Notes under the pieces: model-generated
What the model was told of the DNA's origin: nothing
Databases searched by the model: none
The model's input: only the letters and a program-made list of their open reading frames with translations
Translations under genes and position numbers: made by a program
Shown here: positions 23,869-32,429 of the stretch, piece after piece
Numbering within the stretch: the stretch's first letter is position 1
How the letters are laid out: each line of letters begins with the position of its first letter
NCBI GenBank assembly: GCA_910589305.1
Contig: CAJUTV010000010.1
Coordinates: forward strand, 114,681-149,862
Length of the DNA: 35,182 nt
Source of the DNA: an uncultured Lachnospira sp.
GTDB lineage: Bacteria > Bacillota > Clostridia > Lachnospirales > Lachnospiraceae
Direction: 5' to 3'

Positions 23869-25164
23869 TTACGTATCACAAAAATTAATTACTAATTCTT
23901 TTATATGAAATGTATTGTTTACAAGCCAAACACGGAGTAATCGTTCCCCTAAAAAACCATATACTCTTTTTTGATACGTATCATAATTACTCACATCAAT
24001 TCTTTTTTCAACTTCGCCAAGAATGTCAAACAGCCATTGACAATATGCATCAAATATATTTTTTCTGCAAATCATCATATTGGCAATATTCATAAAATTG
24101 CTGTTCATACAGCGTTCAAATGCTTGTATATATTCTGGATAGTGCTGGCTTATCACATCTTTACATACTTCCATATCTTCCCAGTGATGTTTATCTGCAT
24201 AGTATTCACTCATATTTTTATGTGTTGACATGGAGCTATTCCCAACAATAATGTCATATTGATTCATCCATTTACAAACATCTTGTTTATTTAATATGTT
24301 CCCATTATCAAGAAAATATCTTCTATAATGGCACAATCCCACAACATCACATGATATATTTTTCCAAATCCAATATATGCCTGTCAATTCACAGTATGTA
24401 TCATTTTTTACAGATATATGTTCTCCTGTATCATCACCGATAAACCCAAGCGGCGACTTTCCCTGTCTGCCCACATGTAAAGGAATATACATACCCTCCT
24501 TTAAATCCACACCGTCAGGAATAGTAAACTCTTTATGTGCTGCAATATAAAGTCTAATATCTGCTTGCCTCGTAATTTTTGTTTTTAAATTTTGTTCTGT
24601 ATTTTCTTTAACACATAAATTATTTTGTGCCGTGTTTTCCTTGACACATAAACTATTTTGAGTATCTTTTATCTCACCACACAAATTATTTTGTGTTACT
24701 TTACCCTGAATAAGAGCATACTGCCTGCCCTCTAAATTAATCGCTTGACAAGGTACATGGCTGGTCATAAAATTGATAAAATCGACATCGTTTGTATCTG
24801 CCACTATCATTTTGCCATGATTTAAAAGCCAACTCCATAACGCTTCTTTTGATATCATCATTGTATTATTATATTCACTGTACATATCAAAAAAATAGAT
24901 TAAATCATAGACTTTTGTATCCAATGTATGAATGGATTTTATATTTGTAATTTTATCATATATCTTTGTATATACAGGAGAAACGTCCTGATTCATAGAT
25001 ACACCCTCAAGCACAATATCTTTTGGAATCTCACAGTTCATAACCTGCCTTGAAACAGCCCCTATCCTTTGTAAAAATATGCCAAAATCCAATATATTTA
25101 CTGGCTTTGTCTGTTTTATCCACTCAAAATATAAATAAATATCATTGCGGTCTGTAATCATCAT
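23869..25164 (-). CDS. DUF4422 glycosyltransferase with an N-terminal methyltransferase-like domain
   Basis: The C-terminal half of this 431-residue protein (from about residue 205) matches DUF4422 sugar transferases. It has YIAAHKEFTIPDG, then YCELTGIYWIWKN and the hallmark VGLCHYRRYF, followed by conserved WxDMEVCK- and NMMICRK-like segments. The first 180 residues resemble a degenerate methyltransferase-like fold (VNILDFG, LEGVSM, YDLIYFFDM), an inference only. A linker of short repeats joins the halves. The start is the ATG six bases behind GGAG; ATG codons further upstream lack a site. It probably builds a surface polysaccharide. It stands alone, downstream of trkH. Confidence 0.8.
   Translation of the reverse strand: MMITDRNDIYLYFEWIKQTKPVNILDFGIFLQRIGAVSRQVMNCEIPKDIVLEGVSMNQDVSPVYTKIYDKITNIKSIHTLDTKVYDLIYFFDMYSEYNNTMMISKEALWSWLLNHGKMIVADTNDVDFINFMTSHVPCQAINLEGRQYALIQGKVTQNNLCGEIKDTQNSLCVKENTAQNNLCVKENTEQNLKTKITRQADIRLYIAAHKEFTIPDGVDLKEGMYIPLHVGRQGKSPLGFIGDDTGEHISVKNDTYCELTGIYWIWKNISCDVVGLCHYRRYFLDNGNILNKQDVCKWMNQYDIIVGNSSMSTHKNMSEYYADKHHWEDMEVCKDVISQHYPEYIQAFERCMNSNFMNIANMMICRKNIFDAYCQWLFDILGEVEKRIDVSNYDTYQKRVYGFLGERLLRVWLVNNTFHIKELVINFCDT
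24589..24699 (-). repeat. Three and a third 33-bp tandem repeats inside the DUF4422 gene
   Basis: Units at 24589-24621, 24622-24654 and 24655-24687, plus part of a fourth, each begin ATTTTG on the plus strand and mostly end CACATAAA or CACACAAA. They encode an 11-residue linker repeat of the form QNNLCVKENT(A/E), with a cysteine in most units. The reading frame is kept. Confidence 0.85.
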
Positions 25165-25284
25165 AAAAATCTCCATTCTGAAACGCAGCATAGAAATTGT
25201 GTAAAAGAAAAGTTTACAAAAACAATCTCTATTATTATATCAACTTTTATTTGTGATGCTTTTACACAAAGAAACACTTTGTTT

Positions 25285-26643
25285 TTAGCCTACATTAATA
25301 TGTTCCTCTGGATACAGCACTTCCTCTTTTTTACGTTTAAAAGCAAGTGTAATGGCAAAGGTCATACTTCCAATTCTGCCACAGTACATTACTAAAATAA
25401 GCACACACAGGGAAAATGTATTCAAATCCCTTGTAATTCCTGTGGACAATCCAACAGTGCCAATTGCTGAAAAAACCTCCATCAAGACATCACTCATTTG
25501 CAAATGCTGAGAAGCACATATTGCCATCAAAGCAAAAACGGCCAATCCAAGATTTAAGCCTAAAACCATATTTGCCTTTTTAATATCTTCGTCGCCTATT
25601 CTTCTTCCAAAGATATTGCAGCCTGACGCATTGCGTATATTAGACCATATATAAACTACAAATACTACAAATGTTGTCGTTTTTATACCACCTGCCGTAG
25701 AACCTGAATTGCCGCCAATAAACATTAAAACCAAATGAAGAATAACACTTGCATCTGTTAAATTTGCCAAATCAAGCGTATTAAAACCTGCTGTTCTTGC
25801 TGAGACGGAAGTAAACAATGAAGATAATGTTCTATCATAAATTCCCATTCCTGTCTGTAGGTTATCTTTCTCAAAAAATGCAAACAAAGTAGCACCGCCA
25901 AATATTAATATAAGATTGGTCACAATAACAATTTTAGAATGTAAGGAATATTTAGAAAAATGAAATTTGTTTTCTTTGACTTCCATCCATACAATAAAAC
26001 CTAATCCGCCAGTAATAATAAGCAGCATAATTGTTACATTAACAACAATATCACTTGAAAAATGCGTCAGTGAAGAATACTGTTCAAATCTGCCAAACAA
26101 GTCAAATCCTGCATTGCAAAATGCGGATATAGAATGAAAAACTGCATAATAAATCCCTGTAAAAAAACCCAATTCTGGCACAAACCTTGTAGCAAGAAAC
26201 AATGCGCCAATTCCTTCTATAATGGCTGTCCCTTTAAAAATATTTTTTGTCAATTTCACAACGCCAGAAAGCTGCATTGAACTAACGCTCTCCTGAATTA
26301 GATTTCGTATATTCAACCCTATTTTTTTCTTAAGCAAAACAGAAAACATTACACTTATTGTAATAAAACCTAAACCACCTATCTGAATCATTGTCAAGAT
26401 TACAAGCTGTCCAAACATTGTCCATTGCGTATATGTATCACACACAACAAGACCTGTCACACAAGTTGCACTGGTTGCTGTAAACATTGCATCAAAAAAA
26501 TTACACCAATTTCCATCTTGATTGGATATTGGCAGCATCAACAAGAATGTTCCTATTGCAATAATAACAAAAAAACCAATTGCCATTACCTGCGCATATG
26601 CCATTTTATTTTTTACTTTTTTGACTTTTCTCTTAAAAAACAT
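25285..26643 (-). CDS. TrkH/KtrB family potassium transport protein
   Basis: This 452-residue integral membrane protein has the four membrane-pore-membrane repeats of the TrkH/KtrB family. The selectivity-filter segments can be read in order: TSATCVTGL, SAFCNAGFD, SARTAGFNT and GTVGLSTGIT, each with the conserved glycine. Such proteins carry K+ (or Na+/K+) inward and normally need a cytosolic regulatory subunit, KtrA or TrkA, which is not in this window. The ATG is behind ATGAGGATAAATT. It starts 106 bases after corA in the same direction and may have its own promoter. Confidence 0.92.
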   Translation of the reverse strand: MFFKRKVKKVKNKMAYAQVMAIGFFVIIAIGTFLLMLPISNQDGNWCNFFDAMFTATSATCVTGLVVCDTYTQWTMFGQLVILTMIQIGGLGFITISVMFSVLLKKKIGLNIRNLIQESVSSMQLSGVVKLTKNIFKGTAIIEGIGALFLATRFVPELGFFTGIYYAVFHSISAFCNAGFDLFGRFEQYSSLTHFSSDIVVNVTIMLLIITGGLGFIVWMEVKENKFHFSKYSLHSKIVIVTNLILIFGGATLFAFFEKDNLQTGMGIYDRTLSSLFTSVSARTAGFNTLDLANLTDASVILHLVLMFIGGNSGSTAGGIKTTTFVVFVVYIWSNIRNASGCNIFGRRIGDEDIKKANMVLGLNLGLAVFALMAICASQHLQMSDVLMEVFSAIGTVGLSTGITRDLNTFSLCVLILVMYCGRIGSMTFAITLAFKRKKEEVLYPEEHINVG

Positions 26644-26749
26644 AATTTATCCTCATTTCTGCGCCGCTTTTACACAAAGAACAAAATCTTGCAACTTAAT
26701 TTCGTTCTTTTATTTTTATTATATAATTTAACATATATTTATAATATAA

Positions 26750-27691
26750 TCATAACATCTTTTTCTTTTTTAAAATCCATAAAGTTATAATACATATAAT
26801 AATTATTATTCCGCAAATAATAGTAAATCCATGCGGCGTATTGGCAAAAGGCATCCATTCTTCCCCCACATTCATGCCATAAATTCCAGAAATAATGGTT
26901 GGTATCGCCATAACCAATGTTATCGAAGTAAGATATTTCATAACATTGTTTAGCTTATTATTGATAATAGAAGTCAACAAATCTCTTGTACCATCAATCA
27001 CATCTCTATAAATAACTGTCATCTCAATTGCCTGCTGATACTCTACCATAACATCCTCAAGAAGTTCCATATCTTCTGGATACTGCTCAATTCTCTTATA
27101 GCGTTTCAATCGTTCTAAAACAATACTATTTGCTCTTAACGATGTTGCAAAATAGACAAGTGTGGATTCTAACTCATGCAGTTCAATAATATCACCGTCT
27201 TTTGTATCTTTTCCAGCGCGCTCTTCTATCTCAACACGCTTCTTGTCAATACCGCGAAGATACATTTGATACATAGAAGATGATTTTAAAAGCATCTGAT
27301 AAATAAACCGCATTTTTTTCTTGGTGCTAAAACTTCTAAGTTTATTTCTAACAAAAACTTCCAGTACTGGTGTTTGTTCACGACATATTGTTATAATGGC
27401 ATTCTGTTTTAATATAATGCCCAATGGAATAGTCGTATACATTTTTCTTTCGTGTCTTACTTCTGGCGATGGTATATCAACAAGGATAAGGGTATACCCA
27501 TCTTCAAGACTGATACGAGAACTCTCTTCTTCATCTAATGCCATCGCTAAATCATTTATCTCCAAATCATACTGCTTAGCTACTTGTGACAGCTCCTTGC
27601 CTGTTGGGTCAATCAACTGAACCCACACGCCGTCTTCATAATCCGACAGCTTTCTAATAACGCTTTCATCGGTCTTAAATATATTAAGCAT
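26750..27691 (-). CDS. CorA family divalent cation transporter
   Basis: CorA proteins form pentameric channels for Mg2+, and some also pass Co2+ or Ni2+. The 313-residue protein has a large cytosolic N-terminal domain, a long helix (about 165-255) and two C-terminal membrane helices near 252-272 and 290-307. The signature GMN (272-274) lies in the loop between them. The tail is basic (LKKKKML). AAAGGAGAGGCT precedes the ATG. It begins 18 bases after the HypA-like gene, so it is probably co-transcribed with it and the Fe-S gene. Confidence 0.92.
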   Translation of the reverse strand: MLNIFKTDESVIRKLSDYEDGVWVQLIDPTGKELSQVAKQYDLEINDLAMALDEEESSRISLEDGYTLILVDIPSPEVRHERKMYTTIPLGIILKQNAIITICREQTPVLEVFVRNKLRSFSTKKKMRFIYQMLLKSSSMYQMYLRGIDKKRVEIEERAGKDTKDGDIIELHELESTLVYFATSLRANSIVLERLKRYKRIEQYPEDMELLEDVMVEYQQAIEMTVIYRDVIDGTRDLLTSIINNKLNNVMKYLTSITLVMAIPTIISGIYGMNVGEEWMPFANTPHGFTIICGIIIIICIITLWILKKKKML

Positions 27692-27709
27692 AGCCTCTCC
27701 TTTCTCAAA

Positions 27710-27973
27710 CTATCCTGATGTTTGTCCTTGAATTTCTTTGACATACTCTGCTCCATATTCGGTAAGATTTTTATCTACTTCTATTTTTAGCACAGCATTT
27801 TGCGCAATTGTTCCTATTTTAGCCATATCAAAATAAAATAATAATTCTTTTTCATGTATACATGAATAGGTGCCAATCACTAATACAATTACGTCCAGCT
27901 TAGTTATACCATTTTCTTGTGCTGTTTTCAACGCAATATCTAATACTTCTCTACAAACAACCCCTTCGTGCAT
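27710..27973 (-). CDS. HypA-like protein lacking the zinc-finger half
   Basis: This 87-residue protein matches the nickel-binding half of HypA/HybF hydrogenase maturation proteins. It starts MHEGVVCREVLDIALKTA with the His2 and Glu3 used for nickel. It continues with LVIGTYSCIHEKELLFYFD and KIGTIAQNAVLKIEVD. Normal HypA is about 115 residues and has two CxxC pairs; none is present here and the protein ends shortly after the region where they begin. The ATG is set by AAGGA and by MHE being the family start; a TTG three codons upstream is disfavoured. It begins two bases after the Fe-S gene stop, a tight translational pairing. No hydrogenase genes are in view. Confidence 0.72.
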   Translation of the reverse strand: MHEGVVCREVLDIALKTAQENGITKLDVIVLVIGTYSCIHEKELLFYFDMAKIGTIAQNAVLKIEVDKNLTEYGAEYVKEIQGQTSG

Positions 27974-27975
27974 TT

Positions 27976-29115
27976 TTAACAATCCTTTTTTCGCTTTGTT
28001 TTTACAAATATATTTCGCTCATCCCGAACCATCTGTCTTACTGACTTTGGACATTGAACGATGCACTGTCCGCACCCTATACATTTAGAATTATCAAACT
28101 GCAATGTTTTTGACTGCTTATCATACCACGTTGCCTGTGTCGGACAATATCTGCCGCATTGATTACAACCTACACACTGTCTGATATCTAATAGTTCTGG
28201 CTTATAATAACATTTTATAAGAAGCTGTGAAAGAGCCCCCTCCCTATAACCTTTATATAAAAAACAGCAATCCACACAACAATTACATATCATCAATTCT
28301 TCCTCATCAGCACTAATTCCATAATGATATACGGTGTGTATACAACCTTGCTTTTCTAAATGTTCCATCAATGCAACCACTTCTTCATAACTTATTTTTC
28401 TTGACACGCCATTTTCTACCAGCATATCCGACATACGCCCTACTGCTACACAGCTTTCAATAGGCATATCATAAGAACAGCTTTTTCCATTTAATAAACT
28501 CATCATTCTGCAAAAACAATTCATTATACTGATATGTTCTTTATATTTTAACAGCATAGGATACAATTCACCTGATAGATAAATCGCCTGCTCTGATGTA
28601 AGTTTTTTGTTAATCTGTACTTTTTTGCTGCTGCCAGAAACTACCGTTGACATTCTTCCTGTTTCATGTTCCATATGATTCGCATTTACATAATTCATAT
28701 ATGCCCTGACAGGCGGTATATTAAGCTGTTTTAAAATATCTTCAAATTTAGAAAACTTTTTGATTAACGCTTTTCTTGTCTCATTTAAAGGTCCCGATGA
28801 AAAAATTTCAATCCAGCCAGGAAATATAGGTGCTAATTCATAAATGTTATTGTCATGTCTTGGCCATAATACGCCTCGTTCCATTATATATAAAAAATAC
28901 TCTTGAAATTCGTTGTCGTCAAGCTTCCATAGTTGTTGCAGCTCTTCTTTTGTATACTCGTTTTCTTTGATAAGAAGAAGCCTGTCTAAATCGGTTTCTG
29001 TCATTGCTATCTCAAAACATTCCAATATTACTTTTACTACTGGAACACTAAACTTTGATTTTGTATTCATTAACTTTGCAAGCTGTGTTGCTTTTTCTTT
29101 ATATGATTTTTCCAC
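27976..29115 (-). CDS. Double [4Fe-4S] ferredoxin-type protein with extra cysteine clusters
   Basis: The C-terminus of this 379-residue protein has two ferredoxin clusters: C314, C317, C320, C324 and C345, C348, C351, C355. Before them lie other cysteines: NCFC (200-202), C213, C222 and an ICNCCVDCC block (277-284), which could bind another metal or cluster. The first 110 residues look like a winged-helix type domain (VPVVKVILECFEIAMTETDLDRLLL). No membrane segment is seen. Translation starts at GTG behind GAGAGG. Related clostridial proteins have the same CNCC block; their role is not settled. It heads a likely operon with the HypA-like and CorA genes, so metal or redox sensing is a possible job. 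Confidence 0.75.
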   Translation of the reverse strand: MEKSYKEKATQLAKLMNTKSKFSVPVVKVILECFEIAMTETDLDRLLLIKENEYTKEELQQLWKLDDNEFQEYFLYIMERGVLWPRHDNNIYELAPIFPGWIEIFSSGPLNETRKALIKKFSKFEDILKQLNIPPVRAYMNYVNANHMEHETGRMSTVVSGSSKKVQINKKLTSEQAIYLSGELYPMLLKYKEHISIMNCFCRMMSLLNGKSCSYDMPIESCVAVGRMSDMLVENGVSRKISYEEVVALMEHLEKQGCIHTVYHYGISADEEELMICNCCVDCCFLYKGYREGALSQLLIKCYYKPELLDIRQCVGCNQCGRYCPTQATWYDKQSKTLQFDNSKCIGCGQCIVQCPKSVRQMVRDERNIFVKTKRKKDC

Positions 29116-29212
29116 AATGATAACCTCTCAAATTAAATATTTTAACATTTTAAATCAAAACATTACAATGATGAACTATTTTTTTATATATTTTACAATA
29201 CAATAAAGAAAC

Positions 29213-29299
29213 AAAAAGCTATCGCACTAAGTTTTCAATATCATATATATAGTTTTTATAAAATAACTATATATTGATAATTCCCTTAATACGATAGCT
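29213..29299 (-). terminator. Long-stem terminator of the chemoreceptor gene
   Basis: On the minus strand, 15 bases starting AGCTATCG (29285-29299) pair with 29217-29231; two of the pairs are G-U. The inside forms another AT stem, TCAATA...AACTATA. TTTTT follows the stem. It begins about 60 bases after the chemoreceptor stop codon. Confidence 0.72.
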
Positions 29300-29360
29300 C
29301 CTTTAAAATCCTTAAATCAAACAACTATTTACATTGAAATAGAGGGCTTTCTTTATGAAG

Positions 29361-31079
29361 TTAAAATGAAAACTTCCTTGTATCCTCTGTAAGGTCTCTA
29401 GCCATCTCTGCAATTTTGTTCGTATCACTGGCACATTCTGAAACAATATTTTGAAGTTCTGTCATAGAAGCCGATGTTTCTTGCGCTCCTGCCGCATTTT
29501 CCTGTGCAATTGCAGCAAGACTTTCTACAATTTCTGTGACCGCTTGTTTTTCTATATTTAACTCTTGAACTTTTCCGCTAATATTATCTACTGCTAAAAC
29601 AACATCATCAACTTCCTGTTTTAAAGACTCAAATACATTCTCTGTATGTTCAAGCATTTTATTTTGTTCCTCAATAACACTTGTCAACTCAGTCATTGTT
29701 TTAACACTAAGTTCTGAATTACTGATAAGCTCTTCAATAATTCTTACAATTTCATTGGCAGAATCCTTTGATTGTTCTGATAATGTACGAATCTCATCTG
29801 CAACCACCGCAAAACCTTTCCCCATATCACCAGCTCTTGCCGCTTCAATAGAAGCATTGAGCGATAACAGATTCGTTTGACTTGCAATTGCTGTAATCAT
29901 ATCTGTAGCTGTTCGGATAGCGTTAGCAGACTCATTGGTAGCATAGGTTTGCTCATATACCACTCGCACCGATTCTTTTGTCTTATTACTAATATCAACA
30001 AGCTGCCCAAGTGTCTCATTAACGGTTTTATTATTATCTTTCATCTCTTCTGTACTTCTTCCAAGACGAGTGACACTTCCTGTAATCTCATCAATTGCCT
30101 GTCCGATATTGTTTACTTCATCATTAGCAGACTGTGTCTCTGCTGCCTGTGATGTGGCGCCTTTAGCAATCTCTTCTGATGCCGCTTCCATATTACTTAT
30201 ATTTTCATCAATCGCCTTAAATGAATCTACATATTTTGCAGCAAAATCTTCAAGCTGATTGCTCGTTGTAACGATACTGCCAATAATGGATGTAAGATGC
30301 TCAACAACTTCTTTTGTCGCTTTTGCCATATCTCCAATTTCATCCTTGCGCTTAACGGCTCTATCATTATGTTCATACTTTAAGATTCCTTGTGCAACCT
30401 TATCAATCTCTTTACTTGTATGCATCATTCCTCTTGACATGCTATTCGTTAATAAAATATCAACTACTATAACAATAAGAATGGCAATAATTGTTACAAT
30501 AACAATCTCTGAAGCAATTTTGCCAATATTTTCAATAACGCTGTCTCTTGAAATGGCAGTAAATATCATACCTATGATTTCCTCACTGTCCTGCTGCTTT
30601 AAAGGAATATACATACTTGTGTACTGTTTTCCTGCTATTGTCAAATTATCATTATAAAAAATCTCGCCATTTTTTAAAACGGTATTGACAACTTCTTCAC
30701 TAGCCTTCGTCCCTGTAAGTCTTTTTCCTTCCGAATCGGTAAGTGTTGATGCTGCCCTTGTATCTCCATAAAATATTGTAATCTCTAATCCTGTTTTTTC
30801 TTTTAAATTATCTATAACAGAATAATTGTTAGAGATAGTAGCATCTCCTTTTTTCATAATCCCATTTGTATATGTAAACTTTTCGCTGTTAAGTGCTTGA
30901 TATCTCTCCATTGTTGCCATACCATAAGTATACAATTCACTCCGCATACGTTCTTGTCCCATTCGTGCAACAGCGTTAATACCTAGTATACCAATTAAAA
31001 TAGAAATAAAAAGCATTGGTCCTAAAACCAATAGCATTACCCTTGCTCGAAATCGTATTCCCTTTGTTTTTTTATTCAT
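29361..31079 (-). CDS. Methyl-accepting chemotaxis protein
   Basis: This 572-residue transducer has a first membrane helix near residues 12-33, an extracytoplasmic sensing domain of about 150 residues with a Cache-like pattern (GLEITIFYGDTRAAST), and a second helix near 188-212. A HAMP linker and the long coiled-coil signalling domain follow. The hairpin tip holds NLLSLNASIEAARAGDMGKG and FAVVADEIRTLSEQ, which contact CheA and CheW. The ligand is unknown. The ATG is behind GGGAGGAATGGT. It stands alone with its own promoter and terminator, and no other chemotaxis gene is in view. Confidence 0.96.
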   Translation of the reverse strand: MNKKTKGIRFRARVMLLVLGPMLFISILIGILGINAVARMGQERMRSELYTYGMATMERYQALNSEKFTYTNGIMKKGDATISNNYSVIDNLKEKTGLEITIFYGDTRAASTLTDSEGKRLTGTKASEEVVNTVLKNGEIFYNDNLTIAGKQYTSMYIPLKQQDSEEIIGMIFTAISRDSVIENIGKIASEIVIVTIIAILIVIVVDILLTNSMSRGMMHTSKEIDKVAQGILKYEHNDRAVKRKDEIGDMAKATKEVVEHLTSIIGSIVTTSNQLEDFAAKYVDSFKAIDENISNMEAASEEIAKGATSQAAETQSANDEVNNIGQAIDEITGSVTRLGRSTEEMKDNNKTVNETLGQLVDISNKTKESVRVVYEQTYATNESANAIRTATDMITAIASQTNLLSLNASIEAARAGDMGKGFAVVADEIRTLSEQSKDSANEIVRIIEELISNSELSVKTMTELTSVIEEQNKMLEHTENVFESLKQEVDDVVLAVDNISGKVQELNIEKQAVTEIVESLAAIAQENAAGAQETSASMTELQNIVSECASDTNKIAEMARDLTEDTRKFSF

Positions 31080-31148
31080 ACCATTCCTCCCTTATAAAAA
31101 ATTTGGTTACAATAATCCCGATTCCAATAAAACCAATAACATAAAATT

Positions 31149-31176
31149 ATTATACCATTTAACGCCATTTTTTCAA
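31149..31176 (-). promoter_or_regulatory. Sigma-A type promoter of the chemoreceptor gene
   Basis: On the minus strand TTGAAA (31171-31176) and TATAAT (31149-31154) are 16 bases apart, about 70 bases before the ATG. It does not look like a flagellar sigma-28 promoter. Confidence 0.65.
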
Positions 31177-31185
31177 TTATAAATT

Positions 31186-31206
31186 ACATATTTTCGCGAA
31201 AAATGT
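31186..31206. promoter_or_regulatory. TTTTCGCGAAAA dyad upstream of the chemoreceptor promoter
   Basis: A perfect 12-base palindrome TTTTCGCGAAAA (31191-31202) is flanked by ACAT and ATGT arms. Its centre lies about 20 bases upstream of the -35 element, a usual place for an activator. The binding protein is not known. Confidence 0.45.
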
Positions 31207-31256
31207 GCCTTTTTTACAGTAAATATTCTTTTGTAAAAGAGAGTTAAAAAAATTTA

Positions 31257-31574
31257 TTATAAAAATATTCTCTTATAGAAAATCTCTTTAAAATGTTTTG
31301 TAAATGGTAAGCTCTTACCATTTATTAAAACAATATGAACTTTCTCAAAACGATATATGTAACTTAAATTTACAATATCCGATTTATTAATTTGAATAAA
31401 TATACTTTTATCAACTAAATCTTGAATTTCTTTTAATGTTCCATTATATATAATCTCATCATAAATCGTTTTAATTGTTATCTTATGTCCATTACAGCTA
31501 AAATACTCTATATCACATATACGAACACCCATTTTACTTTTTCCTTTTGTGTACCAAAAAAAATTATTGCTCAT
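31257..31574 (-). CDS. Stand-alone LytTR DNA-binding domain protein
   Basis: The 105-residue protein is almost only a LytTR domain. It has the expected strands in order: ICDIEYFSCNGHKITIKT, a short helical part GTLKEIQDLVD, FIQINKSDIVNLSYI and HIVLINGKSLPFTKHFKEIF. These domains bind short direct repeats in promoters. There is no receiver domain or membrane part, so it is not a normal response regulator. The ATG follows GGAGGATTCAT. It is near, and in the same direction as, the double-HTH regulator gene, about 100 bases apart. Confidence 0.85.
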   Translation of the reverse strand: MSNNFFWYTKGKSKMGVRICDIEYFSCNGHKITIKTIYDEIIYNGTLKEIQDLVDKSIFIQINKSDIVNLSYIYRFEKVHIVLINGKSLPFTKHFKEIFYKRIFL

Positions 31575-31673
31575 ATGAATCCTCCATTCTAAAATGTACT
31601 GTAAAAAACTATGTAATACAACTTTACAAACACCATGTCTATTTTTATTTCAAATCCTATCTATACACTGCTT

Positions 31674-32375
31674 TTACTTTAAACAAAGCAACTCATATAA
31701 TTTTGAAACATCTACTTCCCCACATTGTTTCAAATAACTAGAGTACCCAATAAATGAAAAATTTTCCACTTTACCCGTTATCACAAAGCAAGGATTAATA
31801 TCATATATCTTATAAATTAAAATAAGTTCTTCTATTTTTATATTGCGGATTCCTTTTTCAATAGCACTGTACGATTTACTCTTTATTCCTAACTCTTTTT
31901 CGACATCTGTATATCTTAAACTTCTGCTTTTTCTAATACATTTTAAAACCAACATTTCTGGTGCATTTGCATATTTTTCTTTATCTTTAATATCTTCAAT
32001 AATTTCGAGCATATTTATATTATAAAAAATATTATGATTTTCAGGGTATTTATTTTCAATCTGAAGCTTAAATATGGCAAGCATCATTCTTATATATACA
32101 TTTCTATTAAAATATTTAACTGTAATTAATGTTCCCAATTGATTTTGATTGCTTTTTGTGCCTGTTATAAGATAATCTATATCAATATCTGTCCTGTTCG
32201 ACATACTTCTCAACATATTTACAGACAACGGTTTAATACCTTTTTCTACATTAGAAATCGTCCCTTCACTAAAAAAAATTTCATTTTTCATTTGTTCTAA
32301 AGTCAATCCTGAATCTTTCCTAAATTCCCTTATTCTTCTTCCAATATTAATATTATAATTACACTCTTGCAGCAC
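31674..32375 (-). CDS. Transcriptional regulator with two HTH (XRE-type) domains
   Basis: The 233-residue protein has two Cro/C1-type helix-turn-helix domains. The first covers about residues 8-68 (NIGRRIREFRKDSGLTLEQ, FSEGTISNVEKGIKPLS). The second is near 145-200 (RYTDVEKELGIKSKSYSAIEKG). Each is followed by a similar segment ending YLITG and CFVITG, so the protein seems to be an internal duplication. Translation starts at GTG ten bases behind AGGAGG. Two dyads in the leader could be its own operators. It is probably a repressor or stress-type regulator; targets are unknown. Confidence 0.85.
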   Translation of the reverse strand: MLQECNYNINIGRRIREFRKDSGLTLEQMKNEIFFSEGTISNVEKGIKPLSVNMLRSMSNRTDIDIDYLITGTKSNQNQLGTLITVKYFNRNVYIRMMLAIFKLQIENKYPENHNIFYNINMLEIIEDIKDKEKYANAPEMLVLKCIRKSRSLRYTDVEKELGIKSKSYSAIEKGIRNIKIEELILIYKIYDINPCFVITGKVENFSFIGYSSYLKQCGEVDVSKLYELLCLK

Positions 32376-32403
32376 CGTTTAGGTTCCTCCTAAATATTTA
32401 AGA

Positions 32404-32429
32404 ACGCCTGCAGCTATAGCTGCAGGCGT
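32404..32429. promoter_or_regulatory. Perfect 26-base GC-rich palindrome before the double-HTH gene
   Basis: ACGCCTGCAGCTA is followed directly by its reverse complement. It lies about 15 bases upstream of the ribosome binding site of the double-HTH gene, in otherwise AT-rich DNA. It may be an operator, or, as RNA, a stable hairpin; no T-run follows on either strand, so it is not a standard terminator. Confidence 0.6.

Noticed and set aside
24589..24699. Possible CRISPR-like array
   Set aside because: The units are directly adjacent without spacers and encode an in-frame linker. No other regularly spaced repeats were seen in the window.
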